From NCBI GenBank assembly GCA_030684935.1, contig JAUXXH010000023.1, positions 1 through 64,000 of the forward strand: a stretch of 64,000 bases of DNA. The letters are read 5' to 3'. The notes beneath the pieces were generated by a model, which was not told the DNA's origin, made no database searches, and saw only the letters and a program-made list of their open reading frames with translations. Each line of letters opens with the position of its first letter. The stretch's first letter is position 1. Below are positions 42,154-51,531 of this stretch, in pieces. Source of the DNA: Pseudolabrys sp. (lineage in GTDB: Bacteria > Pseudomonadota > Alphaproteobacteria > Rhizobiales > Xanthobacteraceae). A program made the translations under genes and the position numbers.

Positions 42154-42630
42154 GGCCCTTCCTGAATGACGCGTTGAATGCGTCAACTGATTAGCGGCGG
42201 CGCAGTTAAGACCCAGTGAAGAATACGCTTTCGCATAGCTCACCAGCCCGGATGGGGACGCTATCAATGTCCGTTATGGGATGGACGCCGGCCGCAGCAA
42301 GTATTGAAGAGCGGAACCCTAGCACGCGGGCGGGTCATTTCGGCACGCCACGCCGTAACCATTGAGTAGACGCTCATGTATTCGAGGCTCTCTTATGACT
42401 ATTCTTTTAAGTATAGATCGTGTAAAATTATATTAACTTTGATATTCTTGCGTATATGTTCCATTAACTACGTTGAATATGCTTACAATTACCCCATCTT
42501 TCTTCAGTGATATTAACCGCCGCGAAATACCTCCTTGTTAGTTTCCGTTCCATGGTTCGGATGAACCGGAAGTAATCCTGTCGTCTGGATCCGCTCAGAC
42601 AGCCACGTGTGGATCAATTTGGAGCTACCG
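42154..42630. promoter_or_regulatory. 477-bp non-coding region upstream of flp
   Basis: No gene was found here. From about 42380 to 42520 it is strikingly AT-rich for this genome, with several TTAAC elements. It separates the divergent hydroxylase gene from flp and probably holds the pilin promoter. I could not assign confident -35/-10 boxes. Confidence 0.6.
42422..42436 (+). promoter_or_regulatory. CtrA-like box upstream of flp
   Basis: GTAA-N7-TTAA in the AT-rich zone about 200 bp upstream of flp; one base off the CtrA consensus. Confidence 0.4.
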
Positions 42631-42795
42631 ATGAAAAACCTCTTCGTGCGTTTCCTGAAGGACAACTCGGGCGCCACCGCCATCGAGTACGGCCTGATCG
42701 CCGCCGGCATCTCGGTCGCCATCATCGCGGTCGTTAACGGCCTCGGCACCTCGCTCAACACCAAGTTCAAAAGCATCTCGGACCAGCTCAAGTAG
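42631..42795 (+). CDS. flp: Flp-type IVb pilin
   Basis: The 54-aa prepilin (MKNLFVRFLKDNSGATAIEY) has the Flp processing site, where CpaA/TadV cuts after Gly in SGATAIEYGLIA, and a hydrophobic helix GLIAAGISVAIIAVVNGLG followed by a short polar tail. It is the major subunit of the adhesive Tad pilus. The ATG at 42631 follows GGAG; an upstream in-frame GTG at 42607 is unlikely. An intrinsic terminator follows at 42818. Confidence 0.96.
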   Translation: MKNLFVRFLKDNSGATAIEYGLIAAGISVAIIAVVNGLGTSLNTKFKSISDQLK

Positions 42796-42817
42796 TCGGT
42801 TCCGTTGCAAACGAACC

Positions 42818-42853
42818 AAAGGCTCCGGCAATGCCGGAGCCTTTTGCTTTTTG
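42818..42853 (+). terminator. Intrinsic terminator after flp
   Basis: AAAGGCTCCGGC (42818-42829) pairs with GCCGGAGCCTTT (42833-42844) across a 3-nt loop, followed by TGCTTTTT. This suggests a strong pilin transcript separate from, or reduced for, the downstream genes. Confidence 0.88.
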
Positions 42854-42932
42854 TGGCCGCCCTTCACCGCCTATAAAGGTTATCGCGCTAACCGAAGCGC
42901 CAGCGGCACACGCCGCCGCGCGGGGATAAGTC

Positions 42933-43439
42933 ATGGTCGCGGACACAATCAGGCTGTTGCTATTTCCGGCCTTGATGGCCTTTGCCGCCTCCAGCGACCT
43001 CTTCACCATGACCATCTCCAATAAGCTGTCGCTGGCGCTGGTCGCCGGCTTCGCGGTATTGGCGGTCGTGACCGGCATGAGTCTCGCCGACGTCGGGATG
43101 CATCTGGCCGCCGGCGCTTTGGTGCTGACATTCGCCTTCGGCTTCTTTGCGGCCGGATGGATTGGTGGCGGCGACGCCAAGCTGGTGGCCGCCACCGCGC
43201 TGTGGTTCGGCTTCGGCCATCTGATGGATTACCTGCTTTATGCGTCGATCTTCGGCGGTGTCCTGACGATCCTGCTGCTGAAATTCCGCACGCTGCCGTT
43301 GCCGGAAATGCTGGAGCGTCAGCCCTGGATCAAGCGGTTGCACGACGCCGCCGGCGGCGTGCCTTACGGCATTGCGTTGGCCGCCGCCGCGCTCCTGATC
43401 TATCCGAAAACCGGATGGATGCCGGGCGCCGGTCTCTAA
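42933..43439 (+). CDS. cpaA: Prepilin peptidase CpaA/TadV (A24 family)
   Basis: The 168-aa membrane peptidase has four to five helices, with the first catalytic Asp in AASSDLFTMTISNKLSL (about 20-36) and the second in GWIGGGDAKLVAA (about 75-87). It removes the leader of Flp pilin and methylates or processes TadE-like proteins. It follows flp and the terminator. Confidence 0.93.
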   Translation: MVADTIRLLLFPALMAFAASSDLFTMTISNKLSLALVAGFAVLAVVTGMSLADVGMHLAAGALVLTFAFGFFAAGWIGGGDAKLVAATALWFGFGHLMDYLLYASIFGGVLTILLLKFRTLPLPEMLERQPWIKRLHDAAGGVPYGIALAAAALLIYPKTGWMPGAGL

Positions 43440-43448
43440 TGGCGCGCT

Positions 43449-43468
43449 GCGCAAAGCGCTGTTTGCGC
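43449..43468 (+). other. Hairpin after cpaA
   Basis: GCGCAAA and TTTGCGC (43449-43455 and 43462-43468) form a stem with a 6-nt loop shortly after the cpaA stop. No T-run follows, so termination is uncertain. Confidence 0.35.
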
Positions 43469-43501
43469 AACACAATATTAACGCGATTTAGACACCGACC
43501 C

Positions 43502-43516
43502 TTAACCATACCTTGA
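43502..43516 (+). promoter_or_regulatory. CtrA-like box upstream of cpaB
   Basis: TTAACCATACCTTGA has the form TTAA-N7-TTGA, one base off the CtrA consensus, and lies 95 bp before cpaB. Confidence 0.5.
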
Positions 43517-43610
43517 CCTTTAGCTGCTGAAATCCGGTGCAAGCGGTGGCCCCGGCCGCCATGTGCTTTGGGTGGTCAGTCAGGCCGCTCATCATAGTGA
43601 GAGTAAGAGT

Positions 43611-44414
43611 ATGAAAGCCGCGCGTGTCGTCGTTCTGACCGTTGCCATCGCCGCCGGTGGCGTTGCCGCCATGCTGGCCGGCCGGTCGGATCCGCCTCCT
43701 CCGCCCACCACACCTGTTGCCGAGGTCAAAGTCGAATCCGTCGACGTGTTGGTTGCCAAAGCCGAAATTCCGATGGGCCATGCGTTGTCGCCTGGCGAAC
43801 TGGAGTGGCAGGCCTGGCCGATGAGCGCAGCGACCGGCGACTTCATTCGCAAGAAAGACCGGCCCGACGCGCTCGAAACGCTGTCCGGCCATATCGCGCG
43901 CGCGCCCTTCGTCGCCGGCGAACCAATCCGCGAAGCCAAGCTGGTGAACGCCAAAGGCTCCGGCTTCATGGCCGCGATCCTCCCGACCGGCCGGCGCGCG
44001 GTGTCGACGCAGATATCGCCGGAGACCGGCGCCGGCGGCTTCATCCTGCCGAACGATCATGTCGACGTCATCCTCACCCGCCGCGGCCGCAGCGGCGCCG
44101 ACAATGCCGGCGCCGGCAGCGGCGACAGCTTCAGCAGCGAAATCATTCTCAGCAATATCCGCGTGCTGGCGATCGACCAGTCGGTCGAGGAAAAAGGCGG
44201 CCAGAAAGTCGTGGTCGGCAAGACCGCGACGCTCGAGCTGTCGCCGAACCAGTCGGAAACGCTGGCGCTGTCGCAACAGCTCGGAACGCTGTCGCTGGCA
44301 TTGCGCAGCATCACCGACGTATCGAAGACCGACACTCCTGAAACGGATGGTGGCCGCCGCAAGGCCGTAAACATCGTCCGTTTCGGCGTCAGCACGCCAA
44401 CGAATTCACGATGA
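43611..44414 (+). CDS. cpaB: Pilus assembly protein CpaB/RcpC
   Basis: The 267-aa product has a membrane anchor at the N-terminus (VVVLTVAIAAGGVAAMLAG), an SAF domain (VDVLVAKAEIPMGHALSPGEL) and a beta-rich RcpC part (MAAILPTGRRAVSTQISPET, then NDHVDVILTRRG). It links the inner-membrane complex to the secretin in the Tad machine. ATG at 43611 is preferred to a GTG/ATG further upstream. It overlaps the upstream start option of cpaC by 4 nt. Confidence 0.93.
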   Translation: MKAARVVVLTVAIAAGGVAAMLAGRSDPPPPPTTPVAEVKVESVDVLVAKAEIPMGHALSPGELEWQAWPMSAATGDFIRKKDRPDALETLSGHIARAPFVAGEPIREAKLVNAKGSGFMAAILPTGRRAVSTQISPETGAGGFILPNDHVDVILTRRGRSGADNAGAGSGDSFSSEIILSNIRVLAIDQSVEEKGGQKVVVGKTATLELSPNQSETLALSQQLGTLSLALRSITDVSKTDTPETDGGRRKAVNIVRFGVSTPTNSR

Positions 44415-44458
44415 GCGTTTGCGGGAACGCTTCGGAACATACTGAGGGACTTGGGGAC

Positions 44459-45874
44459 ATGGCCACGTTTAAGTTGACGCGTACGGTCGCCTTGGCGGCA
44501 TTGATCCTTGGCGCCGCGCTGGCGCCAGGTCAGCAGGCCGTGGCCGCGGATCGTGCGGGCACTTCGGTGATTCAGGTGGCGGCGAGCGAAGCCACCTCGC
44601 GCTTCATCCCGCTCGGGATCGGCAAGTCGGTCGCCATCGATCTGCCGGCGGACATCAAGGACGTTCTGGTTGCCGACCCCAAGATCGCCAATGCGGTGAT
44701 CCGTACATCGCGCCGCGTCTACATGATCGGCGTCGCCGTCGGACAGACCAACATCTTCTTTTTCGACGTCAATGGCCGGCAGATCGCCGGGTTTGACATC
44801 GCCGTGACGCGCGATCTCAACGGCGTTCGCGCCGCACTCAGGCAAAGCATGCCGGACTCCGATATCCGCATCGAGGGCGTCGGTCCGGAAGGCATCATGC
44901 TGTCCGGCAGCGCCTCGAGCCCGGCCGAAGCGCAGCAGGCTTACGATATCGCCTCCAAGCTGGTCGGCGACGGTGCCAAGGTCGTCAACGGCATCAGCGT
45001 GCGCGGGCGGGACCAAGTGATGCTCAGGGTCACGGTCGCCGAAATGCAGCGCGACGTGATCAAGCAACTCGGCGTCGATCTTTCCGGGCAACTGAACTAC
45101 GGCTCCGCGGTGGTAAACTTCAATACCGACAATTCGTTTTCGGCCAGCGGCCAGGCGCTGAATACCGGTTCGTTTGCGGGGACATACAAGGGCGTCACCG
45201 CTACGTTGCGGGCCATGGATCGCGCCGGCGTGATCCGGACGCTGGCCGAACCTAACCTGACCGCGATCTCCGGCGAGACCGCAAGCTTTCTGGTCGGCGG
45301 CGAGTTTCCGTTTGTCGCCGGGGTCGATCCGACCACGCGCCAGCCGCAGGTCGAATTCAAGAAATTCGGCGTCAGCCTGATCTTCACGCCTGTGGTGCTG
45401 TCGGAAGGCCGCATCAGCCTGAAAGTATTCCAGGAAGTTTCCGAGCTGTCCTCCGAAGGCGCCTTGCAGAGCCAAGGATTCTCCATTCCTTCGCTGAAAG
45501 TGCGGCGCGCCGAGACCACCGTCGAGATTCCATCGGGCGGATCGCTGGCCATGGCCGGCATGATCCAGGAACAGACCAAGCAGGCGATCAACGGCGTGCC
45601 GGCCCTGATGCAGGTGCCGATCCTCGGCACGCTGTTCAAGAGCCGCGACTACGTCAACCGTCAGACCGAACTGATGGTGCTGGTCACGCCTTACGTCGTG
45701 CGCGCGGTCGCACAGAAGGAATTGTCGCGCCCCGACGACGGATTTGCCGATTCGAACGATCCGTCGGCGGCGCTGCTGGGACGCCTCAACCGCATCTACG
45801 GATCCGCGGGCAAGGCCAAGGCTGAGCCGCCGCGCGGCAGCTATCAAGGCAAATACGGTTTCATCCTCGATTAA
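44459..45874 (+). CDS. cpaC: Outer-membrane secretin CpaC/RcpA
   Basis: The roughly 471-aa secretin has a signal peptide (LTRTVALAALILGAALAPGQ), an N-terminal CpaC domain (SVAIDLPADIKDVLVADPKI), a BON-like segment and the secretin core (RTLAEPNLTAISGETASFLV, then GGEFPFVAG and VEIPSGGSLAMAGMI). It forms the outer-membrane pore for the pilus. An earlier ATG at 44411, overlapping cpaB, is possible; 44459 is preferred because the signal peptide begins there. Confidence 0.93.
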   Translation: MATFKLTRTVALAALILGAALAPGQQAVAADRAGTSVIQVAASEATSRFIPLGIGKSVAIDLPADIKDVLVADPKIANAVIRTSRRVYMIGVAVGQTNIFFFDVNGRQIAGFDIAVTRDLNGVRAALRQSMPDSDIRIEGVGPEGIMLSGSASSPAEAQQAYDIASKLVGDGAKVVNGISVRGRDQVMLRVTVAEMQRDVIKQLGVDLSGQLNYGSAVVNFNTDNSFSASGQALNTGSFAGTYKGVTATLRAMDRAGVIRTLAEPNLTAISGETASFLVGGEFPFVAGVDPTTRQPQVEFKKFGVSLIFTPVVLSEGRISLKVFQEVSELSSEGALQSQGFSIPSLKVRRAETTVEIPSGGSLAMAGMIQEQTKQAINGVPALMQVPILGTLFKSRDYVNRQTELMVLVTPYVVRAVAQKELSRPDDGFADSNDPSAALLGRLNRIYGSAGKAKAEPPRGSYQGKYGFILD

Positions 45875-45893
45875 GCGGACCAGGAGACGATCG

Positions 45894-46631
45894 ATGACAG
45901 TGCGATACAAGGCGATCGTCGGGCGGCGTGCCCAGGCGGCGATGCGGTTGCTGACGGCCGGCGGCGTCGCCCTGGCGCTGGCTGGCTGCATGGAATCGAA
46001 AGTGGCTCACAATGAATTTGCGCCCGACTATCGCCTGCGTCATCCGATCACGCTGAAGGAGGGCGATCGCACCGTCGAAGTCTTCCTCGGCCGCAATCGC
46101 GGCGGACTGACGCCGAGCCAGCGCGCCGATGTGCTGGCCTTTGCGCAGATCTGGAAGCGCGAAGCGATGAGCGGCATCATTGTCGACGTGCCGCGCGGCG
46201 GCGCCACGGATCACGCCGCGTCCGACTCGATGCGCGAGATCCATTCCATCTTTTCCGCCTCGGGCGTGCCGCGCAATGCGGTCTTTGTGCGGCCCTACCG
46301 GCCGCCGGGTTCGGCACTGGCGAGTATCAAGATGAACTATTCGAAGCTGGTCGCGGCAGCGGGGCCGTGCGGCAAATGGCCGTCCGACCTCGGCATTTCG
46401 CCTGGCTCCCGGTACACGGAGAATCAGACCTACTGGAACTTCGGCTGCGCCAATCAGCGCAATCTCGCGGCCATGGTCGACAACCCGGCCGACCTCGTGC
46501 AGCCGCGCGGCGAAGGCCCGGCCTATGCCGGACGCCGCAGCGTTGCGATCGACAAGTACCGCAAGGGCGAACCGCCATCCGGAAAATATGACGGATACGA
46601 CACCGGAAAAATCAGCGAAGTTGGAAGATGA
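45894..46631 (+). CDS. cpaD: Pilus lipoprotein CpaD
   Basis: The 245-aa product has a lipobox (LALAGCMES, lipid Cys about residue 30) and the CpaD domain (DYRLRHPITLKEGDRTVEVF; then NQTYWNFGCANQRNLAAMVDN, the segment with a conserved Cys). It is an outer-membrane lipoprotein assisting the secretin. AGGAGA precedes the ATG at 45894. It overlaps cpaE by 4 nt. Confidence 0.93.
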   Translation: MTVRYKAIVGRRAQAAMRLLTAGGVALALAGCMESKVAHNEFAPDYRLRHPITLKEGDRTVEVFLGRNRGGLTPSQRADVLAFAQIWKREAMSGIIVDVPRGGATDHAASDSMREIHSIFSASGVPRNAVFVRPYRPPGSALASIKMNYSKLVAAAGPCGKWPSDLGISPGSRYTENQTYWNFGCANQRNLAAMVDNPADLVQPRGEGPAYAGRRSVAIDKYRKGEPPSGKYDGYDTGKISEVGR

Positions 46632-47914
46632 TCAAACACGCCCAGCAAGTCGCCATGACCGACGATCCGATGCAGTTGTCGCCGGCCGATATCGCCGACG
46701 ACGAACACATCGCACCGGCACCGCGCGTTTCGGTGCAGGCCTTTTGCAAATCGGTTGAAACCGCCGCCGCCGTGCAGGCCGCTGGCGAGGATCGCCGGTT
46801 GTCGAAAGCACATGTGAAAATTCAGATGGGCGGCGCGGTTGCCGCGGTCGAGGCCTATCGCAATTCGCCGACGCCGAACGTCATCGTGATCGAGGCGGAA
46901 AGCCGCGGCAACGACATTCTCGGCCGGCTTGATCAACTGGCCGAGGTTTGCGACGCCGGGACACGGGTGGTCGTCATCGGCCGCATCAATGACGTCACCC
47001 TCTATCGCGAGTTGAAGCGGCGCGGAGTCAGCGACTATCTGATCGCGCCGGTCGGCACCGTCGATATCGTCCGCTCGATCTGCGGCCTGTTCACGGCGAC
47101 CGACGCCAAGCCGGTCGGCCGCATCATCGCCGTCGTCGGCGCCAAAGGCGGCGTCGGCGCTTCCACCGTCGCGCATAACGTCGCCTGGGCGATTGCCCGT
47201 GATCTGTCGCTCGACTCGGTCGTGACCGATCTCGATCTGGCGTTCGGCACCGCCGGTCTCGACTACAATCAGGATCCGCCGCAGGGCATCGCCGACGCGG
47301 TGTTCTCGCCCGATCGCATCGACACGGCCTTCGTCGACCGTTTGCTGTCGAAATGCACCGACCACCTGAGCCTGCTGGCGGCACCTGCGACGCTGGACCG
47401 GGTCTACGATTTCGGCCCCGAGGCCTTCGACTCCACGCTCGATTCGTTGCGCAGTTCAATTCCCTGCATCGTGCTGGATGTGCCGCATATCTGGTCAGGA
47501 TGGACCAAGCGGCTGCTGATCAGCGCCGACGACATCCTGGTGGTGGCAGCGCCGGACCTCGCCAACCTGCGCAATGCCAAGAATCTTATCGATCTGCTGC
47601 GCCTCGCGCGGCCTAACGATCGCCGTCCTTACTACTGTCTCAACCAGGTCGGCGTGCCGAAACGGCCCGAGATTTCGCCGTCTGACTTTGCCAAGGCGCT
47701 GGAAGACCAGCCGCTGGTGGTGATCCCGTTCGAGCCGCAGTTGTTCGGCACCGCCGCCAATAACGGCCAGATGATCTCCGAGGTGTCGGCCAATCACAAG
47801 ACCGCGGACATGTTCCGCACCCTGGCCCAGGTGCTGACCGGCCGGGCCGAAGCCAAAGGCAAGAGCGGCAGCCTGCTGTCGCCGCTGCTCGCCATGTTCA
47901 AACGGAGCGCGTAG
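46628..47914 (+). CDS. cpaE: Pilus localisation ATPase CpaE/TadZ
   Basis: The 428-aa protein has an N-terminal receiver-like domain (about 40-150) and a ParA/MinD-type ATPase with the deviant Walker A GAKGGVGASTVAHNVAW and DLDLAFGTAGLD downstream. TadZ/CpaE places the pilus machine at the cell pole. The ATG overlaps the cpaD stop by 4 nt. Length and motifs fit the family. Confidence 0.94.
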   Translation: MIKHAQQVAMTDDPMQLSPADIADDEHIAPAPRVSVQAFCKSVETAAAVQAAGEDRRLSKAHVKIQMGGAVAAVEAYRNSPTPNVIVIEAESRGNDILGRLDQLAEVCDAGTRVVVIGRINDVTLYRELKRRGVSDYLIAPVGTVDIVRSICGLFTATDAKPVGRIIAVVGAKGGVGASTVAHNVAWAIARDLSLDSVVTDLDLAFGTAGLDYNQDPPQGIADAVFSPDRIDTAFVDRLLSKCTDHLSLLAAPATLDRVYDFGPEAFDSTLDSLRSSIPCIVLDVPHIWSGWTKRLLISADDILVVAAPDLANLRNAKNLIDLLRLARPNDRRPYYCLNQVGVPKRPEISPSDFAKALEDQPLVVIPFEPQLFGTAANNGQMISEVSANHKTADMFRTLAQVLTGRAEAKGKSGSLLSPLLAMFKRSA

Positions 47915-47970
47915 CCGCAAGCGATCGATCGTCCAGACCTGATCGAAATTGGAATTGTTGGGAGAATATT

Positions 47971-49512
47971 GTGTTCGGTAAGCGTAGCGGAACGACGGAT
48001 AGTCGCACAGTGGCGCCCGCGCCGCGTCCGGCGGTGGCTGACGCAGCCACGCCGACGACGACCGCAGAGCCGCCGCGGCCTGTCACCGTCTCGCTTGAAA
48101 CCGGCCGCACACCGTTCCCCTCCGACGGGCTCGGTGCACCGCTGGTGCCGGCGCCGTCGCCGACGCGCGCGCCGTCGGCCATCAATACCGTTCCCTCATC
48201 GATCGATTCGCGCCGTTCGGAAAGCTATTACGAAACCAAGGGCACCATCTTCGGCGCGCTGATCGAAGCCATCGATCTGGCGCAACTGGCCCGGCTCGAC
48301 GCCGATTCGGCGCGCGAGGAAATCCGCGACATCGTCAACGAAATCATCGCCATCAAGAATATCGTGATGTCGATCTCCGAGCAGGAAGAACTGCTCGACG
48401 ACATCTGCAACGACGTGCTCGGCTTCGGCCCGCTGGAGCCGCTGCTGTCGCGCGACGACATCGCCGACATCATGGTTAACGGCTCCGGCACGGTCTACAT
48501 CGAAGTCAAGGGCAAGATCCAGAAAACCGGCATCCGCTTCCGCGACAACCAGCAACTGCTGAACATCTGCCAGCGCATCGTCAGCCAGATCGGCCGCCGC
48601 GTCGATGAATCCTCGCCGATCTGCGACGCACGTCTTCCCGACGGCAGCCGCGTCAACGCCATCGTGCCGCCGCTGGCGATCGACGGCCCGGCGCTCACCA
48701 TCCGCAAGTTCAAGAAGGACAAGCTGACGCTCGACCAGCTCGTCAAGTTCGGCACCATTACCGAACAGGGCGCTGAAATCCTGCGCATCATCGGCCGCAG
48801 CCGCGTCAACTGCCTGGTTTCGGGCGGCACCGGCTCCGGCAAGACCACGCTGCTGAACTGCCTGACCCAGTTCATCGACGACGACGAGCGCATCATCACC
48901 TGCGAAGACGCCGCCGAATTGCAGCTGCAGCAGCCGCATGTGGTGCGCCTGGAAACGCGGCCGCCGAACCTCGAAGGCGAAGGCCAGGTCACCATGCGCG
49001 ATCTGGTCCGCAACTGTCTGCGTATGCGGCCGGAACGCATCATCGTCGGCGAAGTCCGCGGACCGGAGGCGTTCGATCTGCTGCAGGCCATGAACACCGG
49101 CCATGACGGCTCGATGGGCACGCTGCACGCCAACAATCCGCGCGAGGGCCTGTCGCGTCTCGAATCGATGATTACCATGGGCGGCTTCTCGCTGCCGTCG
49201 CGCACCATCCGCGAGATGATAACGGCCTCGGTCGACGTCGTGATTCAGGCGGCGCGCCTGCGCGACGGTTCGCGCAAGATCACCCATATTACCGAAGTGA
49301 TGGGGATGGAAGGCGATGTCATCATCACCCAGGACCTGTTCATCTACGACATGACCGGCGAAGACGCGCAGGGCAACATTCTCGGCCGCCACCGCTCGAC
49401 CGGCATCGGCCGGCCGCGGTTCTGGGACCGCGCCCGCTATTACGGCGAGGAAGCGCGCCTCGCCAAGGCGCTCGACGCCGCCGAATCCGCCAACGAAGCA
49501 ATGCAGGGCTGA
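47971..49512 (+). CDS. cpaF: Pilus assembly ATPase CpaF/TadA
   Basis: The 513-aa type II/IV secretion ATPase has a disordered N-terminus rich in Pro/Thr (about 1-75), a helical domain (about 85-150), Walker A SGGTGSGKTTLLN (about 285-297), Asp box and Walker B region RIIVGEVRGPEAFDLLQAMN (about 351-370) and His box. It powers pilus extension and retraction. The start is GTG at 47971 with GGGAG upstream. Confidence 0.96.
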   Translation: MFGKRSGTTDSRTVAPAPRPAVADAATPTTTAEPPRPVTVSLETGRTPFPSDGLGAPLVPAPSPTRAPSAINTVPSSIDSRRSESYYETKGTIFGALIEAIDLAQLARLDADSAREEIRDIVNEIIAIKNIVMSISEQEELLDDICNDVLGFGPLEPLLSRDDIADIMVNGSGTVYIEVKGKIQKTGIRFRDNQQLLNICQRIVSQIGRRVDESSPICDARLPDGSRVNAIVPPLAIDGPALTIRKFKKDKLTLDQLVKFGTITEQGAEILRIIGRSRVNCLVSGGTGSGKTTLLNCLTQFIDDDERIITCEDAAELQLQQPHVVRLETRPPNLEGEGQVTMRDLVRNCLRMRPERIIVGEVRGPEAFDLLQAMNTGHDGSMGTLHANNPREGLSRLESMITMGGFSLPSRTIREMITASVDVVIQAARLRDGSRKITHITEVMGMEGDVIITQDLFIYDMTGEDAQGNILGRHRSTGIGRPRFWDRARYYGEEARLAKALDAAESANEAMQG

Positions 49513-49523
49513 CGGGGCACGCC

Positions 49524-50495
49524 ATGGACTCCATTGCGGTGATCTTCCTGGCGGCCGTCGCCGTCGGCGGGCTGGCCTGGGTATTCCTGTATCCGATCCT
49601 GTCCGGCGAGCGCAAAGCCGAGGCCCGGATGGCCAGCATCGCCAAGGCCGACATCGTCACCCGGGCAACGCGCGGCAATCAACCGAAGAGCCGCCGCGAC
49701 AGCGTCGAAGCGACGCTGAAGGAGTTCGAGGAGCGGCAGAAGAAAACCCAGAAGATGTCGCTGTCCAAACGGATCGCGCAGGCCGGGCTGAAGTGGTCGA
49801 AACAGCGATTTTACATCACCTCCGCCGCCATCGGCGTGGTGATGTTTCTGCTCGGCCTGGGGTTCAACGGCGGAATGCTGACCGCTTTGGCCCTCGGCTT
49901 CGCCGGTGGCTTCGGCCTGCCGCGCTGGATGCTGGGCTACCTGAAGAAGCGCCGTGAAAACAAGTTTCTCAACGCGTTTCCCGATGCCGTCGACATCATC
50001 GTCCGCGGTGTCAAGGCCGGCCTGCCCCTGCTCGACTGCCTCAAGATGATCACGATCGATTCACCGGAGCCGGTAAAATCCGAGTTCCGCGCCATCATCG
50101 AGACGCAGGCGGTCGGCATGCCGCTGGGCGACGCCTGCGGCAAGCTCTACGAACACATGCCGGTGCCGGAGGCCAACTTCTTCGGCATCGTGGTCTCGAT
50201 CCAGCAGAAGGCCGGCGGCAATCTGTCGGAGGCGCTCGGCAACCTGTCGCGCGTGTTGCGCGACCGCAAGAAGATGAAAGCCAAGATCCAGGCGATGTCA
50301 CAAGAGGCAAAAGCCTCCGCCGCCATCATCGGCGCATTGCCGATTGCCGTGATGACCCTGGTCTACGTCACCAGCCCGCAATACATCATGTTGCTGTTCA
50401 CCGAACCGCTGGGCAACCTGATGTTGGCAGCGTCCGCCTTCTGGATGGGGATGGGCGTGCTGGTGATGAAGAAAATGATCAATTTCGACTTCTAA
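49524..50495 (+). CDS. tadB: Pilus inner-membrane protein TadB
   Basis: The 323-aa protein has N-terminal helix, a cytoplasmic region, and the GspF-like domain (FPDAVDIIVRGVKAGLPLLD, then ANFFGIVVSIQQKAGGNLSE) with C-terminal helices. It pairs with TadC as the platform for CpaF. It follows cpaF by 11 nt and precedes tadC by 28 nt. Confidence 0.94.
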   Translation: MDSIAVIFLAAVAVGGLAWVFLYPILSGERKAEARMASIAKADIVTRATRGNQPKSRRDSVEATLKEFEERQKKTQKMSLSKRIAQAGLKWSKQRFYITSAAIGVVMFLLGLGFNGGMLTALALGFAGGFGLPRWMLGYLKKRRENKFLNAFPDAVDIIVRGVKAGLPLLDCLKMITIDSPEPVKSEFRAIIETQAVGMPLGDACGKLYEHMPVPEANFFGIVVSIQQKAGGNLSEALGNLSRVLRDRKKMKAKIQAMSQEAKASAAIIGALPIAVMTLVYVTSPQYIMLLFTEPLGNLMLAASAFWMGMGVLVMKKMINFDF

Positions 50496-50523
50496 TTCTC
50501 GCTCTGGCCGAAACCGGAACCCG

Positions 50524-51498
50524 ATGATCGACCTGCTGACCCGTTCGATAAACCCGCAGACGCTGACGATGGTGTTCGCCGCCATCGCCGCGGTGGCGAC
50601 GGTGCTGACTCTGGCGATGCCTTACGCGTTCGGCGACCAGCTCAATCAGCGGATGAAGGCGGTCGCGGTCGAACGCGAGAAAATCCGGGCTCGCGAACGC
50701 GAGCGCATGGCCCAGGACAAGCAGAAGATCAGCCTGCGGCAATCGCCGAAACAATATATCAAGACGATCGTCGACCGGTTCAACCTGACCAAATGGGTCG
50801 GCCAGGAAGAAGCGCGGCTCAAGCTGGTCCAGGCCGGCTATCGCGGTCACGCACCTTACGTCACCTATCTGTTCATGCGCATGGTGACCCCCGCGGCGAC
50901 ATCGCTGTTCGCGCTGTTCTATCTTTTCGTCGTGCTCGATTTCGACCAGCCGCCGACCGTCAAGATCGGCCTCGCCATCGCCGCCGCCTATATCGGCATG
51001 CAACTGCCGTGGTTGATGCTGAAGAGCAAAATCCAGAAACGGCAACAGTCGATCAAGCGTGCGTTTCCCGACACGCTCGATCTGTTGCTGATCTGCGTCG
51101 AGTCCGGCATGTCGATCGAGGCGGCGTTCAAGAAAGTGGCCGAGCAGGTCGGTAGCCAGTCGGTGGCGCTGGCGGAAGAGCTTACCCTCACGACCGCCGA
51201 ACTGTCTTATCTGCCGGACCGCCGCCAGGCCTATGAGAACCTGGCCAAGCGCACCGACCTCGATGGCGTCAAATCGGTCTGCATGGGCCTGCAGCAGGCG
51301 GAACGCTACGGCACGCCGCTGGCGAGCATGTTGCGGGTGATGGCGCAGGAAAATCGCGACCTGCGCATGTCGGAAGCGGAGAAGAAGGCCGCCGGCCTGC
51401 CGCCGAAGCTGACGGTGCCGATGATTCTTTTCTTCCTGCCGGTGCTGTTCGTGGTGATCCTGGGACCGGCCGCGATCAAGGTGATGGCACTGCAATAG
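50524..51498 (+). CDS. tadC: Pilus inner-membrane protein TadC
   Basis: The 324-aa GspF-like protein has an N-terminal helix, a basic cytoplasmic stretch (REKIRARERERMAQDKQK), and the platform domain (FPDTLDLLLICVESGMSIEA, then GTPLASMLRVMAQENRDLR). It works with TadB as the platform of the Tad machine. The gene ends just inside a GC-rich hairpin shared with the convergent tadD. Confidence 0.94.
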   Translation: MIDLLTRSINPQTLTMVFAAIAAVATVLTLAMPYAFGDQLNQRMKAVAVEREKIRARERERMAQDKQKISLRQSPKQYIKTIVDRFNLTKWVGQEEARLKLVQAGYRGHAPYVTYLFMRMVTPAATSLFALFYLFVVLDFDQPPTVKIGLAIAAAYIGMQLPWLMLKSKIQKRQQSIKRAFPDTLDLLLICVESGMSIEAAFKKVAEQVGSQSVALAEELTLTTAELSYLPDRRQAYENLAKRTDLDGVKSVCMGLQQAERYGTPLASMLRVMAQENRDLRMSEAEKKAAGLPPKLTVPMILFFLPVLFVVILGPAAIKVMALQ

Positions 51499-51519
51499 CC
51501 GCCGGTCGGAGCCGGCGGC
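51498..51519. terminator. GC-rich hairpin between convergent tadC and tadD
   Basis: GCCGCCGG and CCGGCGGC (51498-51505 and 51512-51519) form an 8-bp stem with a 6-nt loop, without a T-run. Its position suits a bidirectional end. Confidence 0.5.
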
Positions 51520-51531
51520 AGTCTGGCGCGA